Positions 5,477-7,497 of a DNA stretch of 7,497 nucleotides are shown here, piece by piece. A program made the position numbers and the translations under genes. Below the pieces are notes generated by a model that did not search any database, was not told the DNA's origin, and saw nothing but the letters and a program-made list of their open reading frames with translations. Positions within the stretch are counted from its first letter, which is position 1. Each line of letters begins with the position of its first letter. Source of the DNA: an uncultured Marinilabiliaceae bacterium (lineage in GTDB: Bacteria; Bacteroidota; Bacteroidia; Bacteroidales; Marinilabiliaceae); assembly GCA_905235955.1 (NCBI GenBank), contig CAJONN010000132.1, positions 1-7,497 on the forward strand. Reading direction: 5' to 3'.

Positions 5477-7311
5477 TTACAGAGTGTGCTATATTCTTCT
5501 GAGAGGCGCACTATTTCTGCGGCATCGGTGGTGTTGCCGTTCATTAGTGTTTCGAGCTGATTTTTGCGTTCGGTAAGTTCTTGCAGTTCTTTGTCAATCT
5601 TTTCAAACTCTTTTTTCTCGGCAAATGTTTTGCGGCGTTTGCGTTCTTTTATGGGTTTGGCAGCTACTTTGGGTTCGGGTGTTTGTTGCTTGGCTTCGAG
5701 CTTGGTTTGTTGTTTTTTCCAATCGATATATTCGGTGTAGTTGCCGGGGAAGTCTTTTATGCCACCTTGTCCGTCGAGCACAAAGAGGTGCTGCGCTACT
5801 TTGTCTACAAAAAATCTGTCGTGCGATACTATTATTACTGTGCCCTGAAATTGTTGTAAATAGTCTTCGAGCACGTTGAGTGTCAGTATGTCGAGGTCGT
5901 TGGTGGGCTCATCGAGTATGAGGAAGTTGGGGTTGCGCACAAGCACGGTGAGCAGATATAGGCGTTTTTTTTCGCCGCCCGATAGCTTGTTGACCTCTAC
6001 GTGATGCATCTCGGTGGGGAAGAGGAAGTGTCGCAAGAATTGAGCTGCTGATAGTGTGCGCTCGTCAGAGAGGCGGATATGGTCGGCTATGTCGGTGATG
6101 ACTTCGAGCACGGTTTTGCCGTCGTCAACCACTATGCCTTCTTGTTTGTAGTAGCCAAATGCTACGGTTTCGCCTACTTCGATGCGACCATTGTCGGGTT
6201 GTAGGGTGCCAGTGAGCATGTTGAGTAGGGTGGTTTTGCCAGTTCCGTTGTGTCCTACGATGCCTACTTTTTCTTTTGGTGCAAATTTGTATGAGAAGTT
6301 CTTTATGAGGCACTTATCGCCAAACGACTTGCTTATTTCGTAGGCATCGATAACTTTCTTGCCGATGCGTTGTGCCTGAAAGTTGAGTTCTAAGCCTTTT
6401 TGCTGATGTGCTACTTGTGCTTTTTCTTTGAGGTCGTAGAAGGCATCGATGCGATATTGTGCTTTGGTGGCGCGAGCTTGTGGCTGTCGGTTCATCCACT
6501 CTTGTTCTTTGCGTAGCAGGTTGCGAGCTTTGTCGGCTTCAGCAGCTTTTATGTCTTGTCGTTCTTGTTTTTTTTGCAGATAATATGAGTAGTTGCCGTC
6601 GTATTGCCATATTTTGTGTTGGTCGAGTTCGATGATGGAGTTGCAGACGCGGTCGAGGAAGTAGCGGTCGTGCGTAACCATGAGTAGTGTTATGTTGGTG
6701 CGTGTAAGATGTTCTTCGAGCCAGTCGATTATCTCAAGGTCGAGGTGGTTGGTAGGTTCATCGAGTATGAGGAAGTTGGGCTCAGAGATGAGCAATGCGG
6801 CAAGTGCTACGCGTTTTTGTTGTCCGCCACTAAGTTTTTTTACTTGTTGGTCGAAGTTGTTGATTTTTAGTTGCGAGAGTATTTGTTTTATTCTTACCTC
6901 ATAGTCCCAAGCCTTGAGCGTGTCCATTTTGTCGGTGAGGTGTGAGATGAGTTCGATGTTGCCATTTTGCAGTGCTTGCTCGTAGTCGCGAATGGTTTGT
7001 GTTATCTCGGTGCCGCAGTCGAAGACTTGTTGCAGCACGGTGTTCTCGTTGTTGAAATATGGGTTTTGTTCCAAATAGCCAACTCTTATTGATTCGTTGA
7101 AAGTTATTTTTCCATTGTCAGGGTAGAGTTTGCCATCAGAGCGGACATTGGGTAGTTTGGCAGTGAGCATATTGAGCAGTGTAGTTTTTCCAGTGCCGTT
7201 GCGAGCTACGAGTGCTACTTTTTGTCCTTCGCTAATGCCAAAAGTTATGTTGTCGAAGAGGCAAATATCGCCCCAATGATATGTTAGGTTTTCAACTGAG
7301 AGGTAGTTCAT
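5452..7311 (-). CDS. uup: Uup-type ABC-F family ATPase, C-terminus frameshifted
   Basis: This cytoplasmic protein has two ABC ATPase domains and no membrane segment. ABC-F proteins act on the ribosome; Uup is linked to ribosome function and transposon precise excision. NBD1 has a P-loop ARNGTGKTT (36-44), signature LSGGQ (160-164), Walker [12 protein letters not shown] (181-191) and switch H214. The linker (about 240-315) is charged and helical. NBD2 has GHNGTGKTT (353-361), LSGGE (443-447), [11 protein letters not shown] (464-474) and H498. A basic, Lys/Glu-rich tail from about 535 forms a coiled coil (560-610) like the Uup C-terminal domain. The first P-loop starts with Ala rather than Gly, as I recall for other Bacteroidetes members. 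As written it has 619 residues, but the last eight are frameshifted junk (see the tail entry). The ATG at 7311 fits the domain start. Uup versus another ABC-F subgroup is my judgement from the DEPTNDLD and C-terminal pattern. Confidence 0.9.
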   Translation of the reverse strand: MNYLSVENLTYHWGDICLFDNITFGISEGQKVALVARNGTGKTTLLNMLTAKLPNVRSDGKLYPDNGKITFNESIRVGYLEQNPYFNNENTVLQQVFDCGTEITQTIRDYEQALQNGNIELISHLTDKMDTLKAWDYEVRIKQILSQLKINNFDQQVKKLSGGQQKRVALAALLISEPNFLILDEPTNHLDLEIIDWLEEHLTRTNITLLMVTHDRYFLDRVCNSIIELDQHKIWQYDGNYSYYLQKKQERQDIKAAEADKARNLLRKEQEWMNRQPQARATKAQYRIDAFYDLKEKAQVAHQQKGLELNFQAQRIGKKVIDAYEISKSFGDKCLIKNFSYKFAPKEKVGIVGHNGTGKTTLLNMLTGTLQPDNGRIEVGETVAFGYYKQEGIVVDDGKTVLEVITDIADHIRLSDERTLSAAQFLRHFLFPTEMHHVEVNKLSGGEKKRLYLLTVLVRNPNFLILDEPTNDLDILTLNVLEDYLQQFQGTVIIVSHDRFFVDKVAQHLFVLDGQGGIKDFPGNYTEYIDWKKQQTKLEAKQQTPEPKVAAKPIKERKRRKTFAEKKEFEKIDKELQELTERKNQLETLMNGNTTDAAEIVRLSEEYSTLCNSKCVGSN

Positions 7312-7336
7312 AGAGATGTTATTGTGTTATTGGTTG

Positions 7337-7344
7337 CAAAAATA
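7337..7344 (-). promoter_or_regulatory. Probable -7 promoter element for the ABC-F gene
   Basis: On the minus strand this reads TATTTTTG, an exact fit to TAnnTTTG, ending 25 bases before the ATG at 7311. No TTTG is at ideal -33 spacing; a TTTG in the adjacent repeat lies about 26 bases upstream. The promoter therefore sits right at the edge of the right-hand repeat. Confidence 0.45.
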
Positions 7345-7352
7345 AGAAGATT

Positions 7353-7493
7353 ACTCAAGTTTCGTAAGTGCAAACAAATTTCCAAACACGGCTTTTTTAT
7401 TAATCTTTTACTTTTTCTTTCCGCAAGACTCAACGATGATTGAGCGAAGCGAAATAAAAAGTAACAAAAAGAACTCGTCGCTGTTGCCACTCC
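7353..7493. repeat. Right copy of the inverted repeat, with a 28-nt extra block
   Basis: This is the inverse of the left-end repeat: 7456-7493 and 7406-7427 match positions 1-38 and 39-60 exactly, and 7353-7377 matches parts of 88-123. The 28 bases at 7428-7455 are absent on the left. They contain CTCAA (7429-7433) and TTGAG (7440-7444), a 5-bp hairpin, followed by GCGAAGCGAAAT, which can pair with the TTTCCGC side (7418-7424). With the block present, the arms still form a long compound hairpin (about 7410-7463). The right copy may therefore be the full form and the left a shortened one. The last 4 bases of the window (7494-7497) lie outside the match. Confidence 0.85.
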
Positions 7494-7497
7494 GCTA

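Noticed and set aside
5470..5482. Programmed -1 frameshift in the ABC-F gene
   Set aside because: No slippery heptamer or following pseudoknot is visible, and nothing is known of such recoding in this family; an indel is simpler.
1..7497. Composite transposon or genomic island bounded by the terminal inverted repeats
   Set aside because: There is no transposase or integrase, no target-site duplication visible, and the cargo is ordinary core metabolism in a common gene order.

Overview
The window looks like ordinary chromosomal DNA from a member of the Bacteroidetes (probably Bacteroidales). The evidence is the hpt-adk-obgE gene order, the lack of Shine-Dalgarno sequences ahead of the starts (A/T-rich leaders instead), several exact copies of the Bacteroidetes -7 promoter consensus TAnnTTTG upstream of genes, a Bacteroidetes-style ABC-F protein, and a lipid A acyltransferase indicating a Gram-negative envelope. 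The genus cannot be read from the sequence alone. Eight protein genes account for most of the window. I see no rRNA, tRNA, CRISPR array, transposase, phage gene or defence system, and no new multi-gene system.

Layout. Positions 1-123 hold a repeat, followed by a short leader. A rightward set then carries an LpxL/HtrB-type lipid A acyltransferase (255-1169), shikimate kinase aroK (1198-1722) and a HAD/beta-phosphoglucomutase-like phosphatase (1719-2345) whose ATG overlaps the aroK stop. It meets head-on, with only 4 bp between stop codons, a leftward set read as hpt (4574-4038), adk (4008-3433) and obgE (3348-2350). A 154-bp divergent region separates hpt from rightward purE (4729-5238). Then comes a composite palindromic repeat (5261-5400) whose last, 21-bp perfect hairpin plus a T run forms a terminator for purE. 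A leftward Uup-type ABC-F ATPase (7311-5452) fills the rest, and an inverted copy of the left-end repeat closes the window (7353-7493).

How the genes fit together. hpt (purine salvage), adk (adenylate balance) and purE (de novo purine synthesis) form a purine-centred block next to two GTPase/ATPase translation or ribosome factors (ObgE and the ABC-F protein). The lipid A and shikimate enzymes are separate housekeeping functions.

The points most worth a second look are non-coding or concern gene integrity. (1) The window is bracketed by inverted copies of one repeat; the outer 60 nt of the copies are identical except for a clean 28-nt block present only on the right. (2) The ABC-F gene has an apparent single-base frameshift that removes its conserved C-terminal tail, which is still readable in the next frame. 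(3) A REP-like element downstream of purE has three related hairpin units with a compensatory base-pair change and appears to serve as the terminator.
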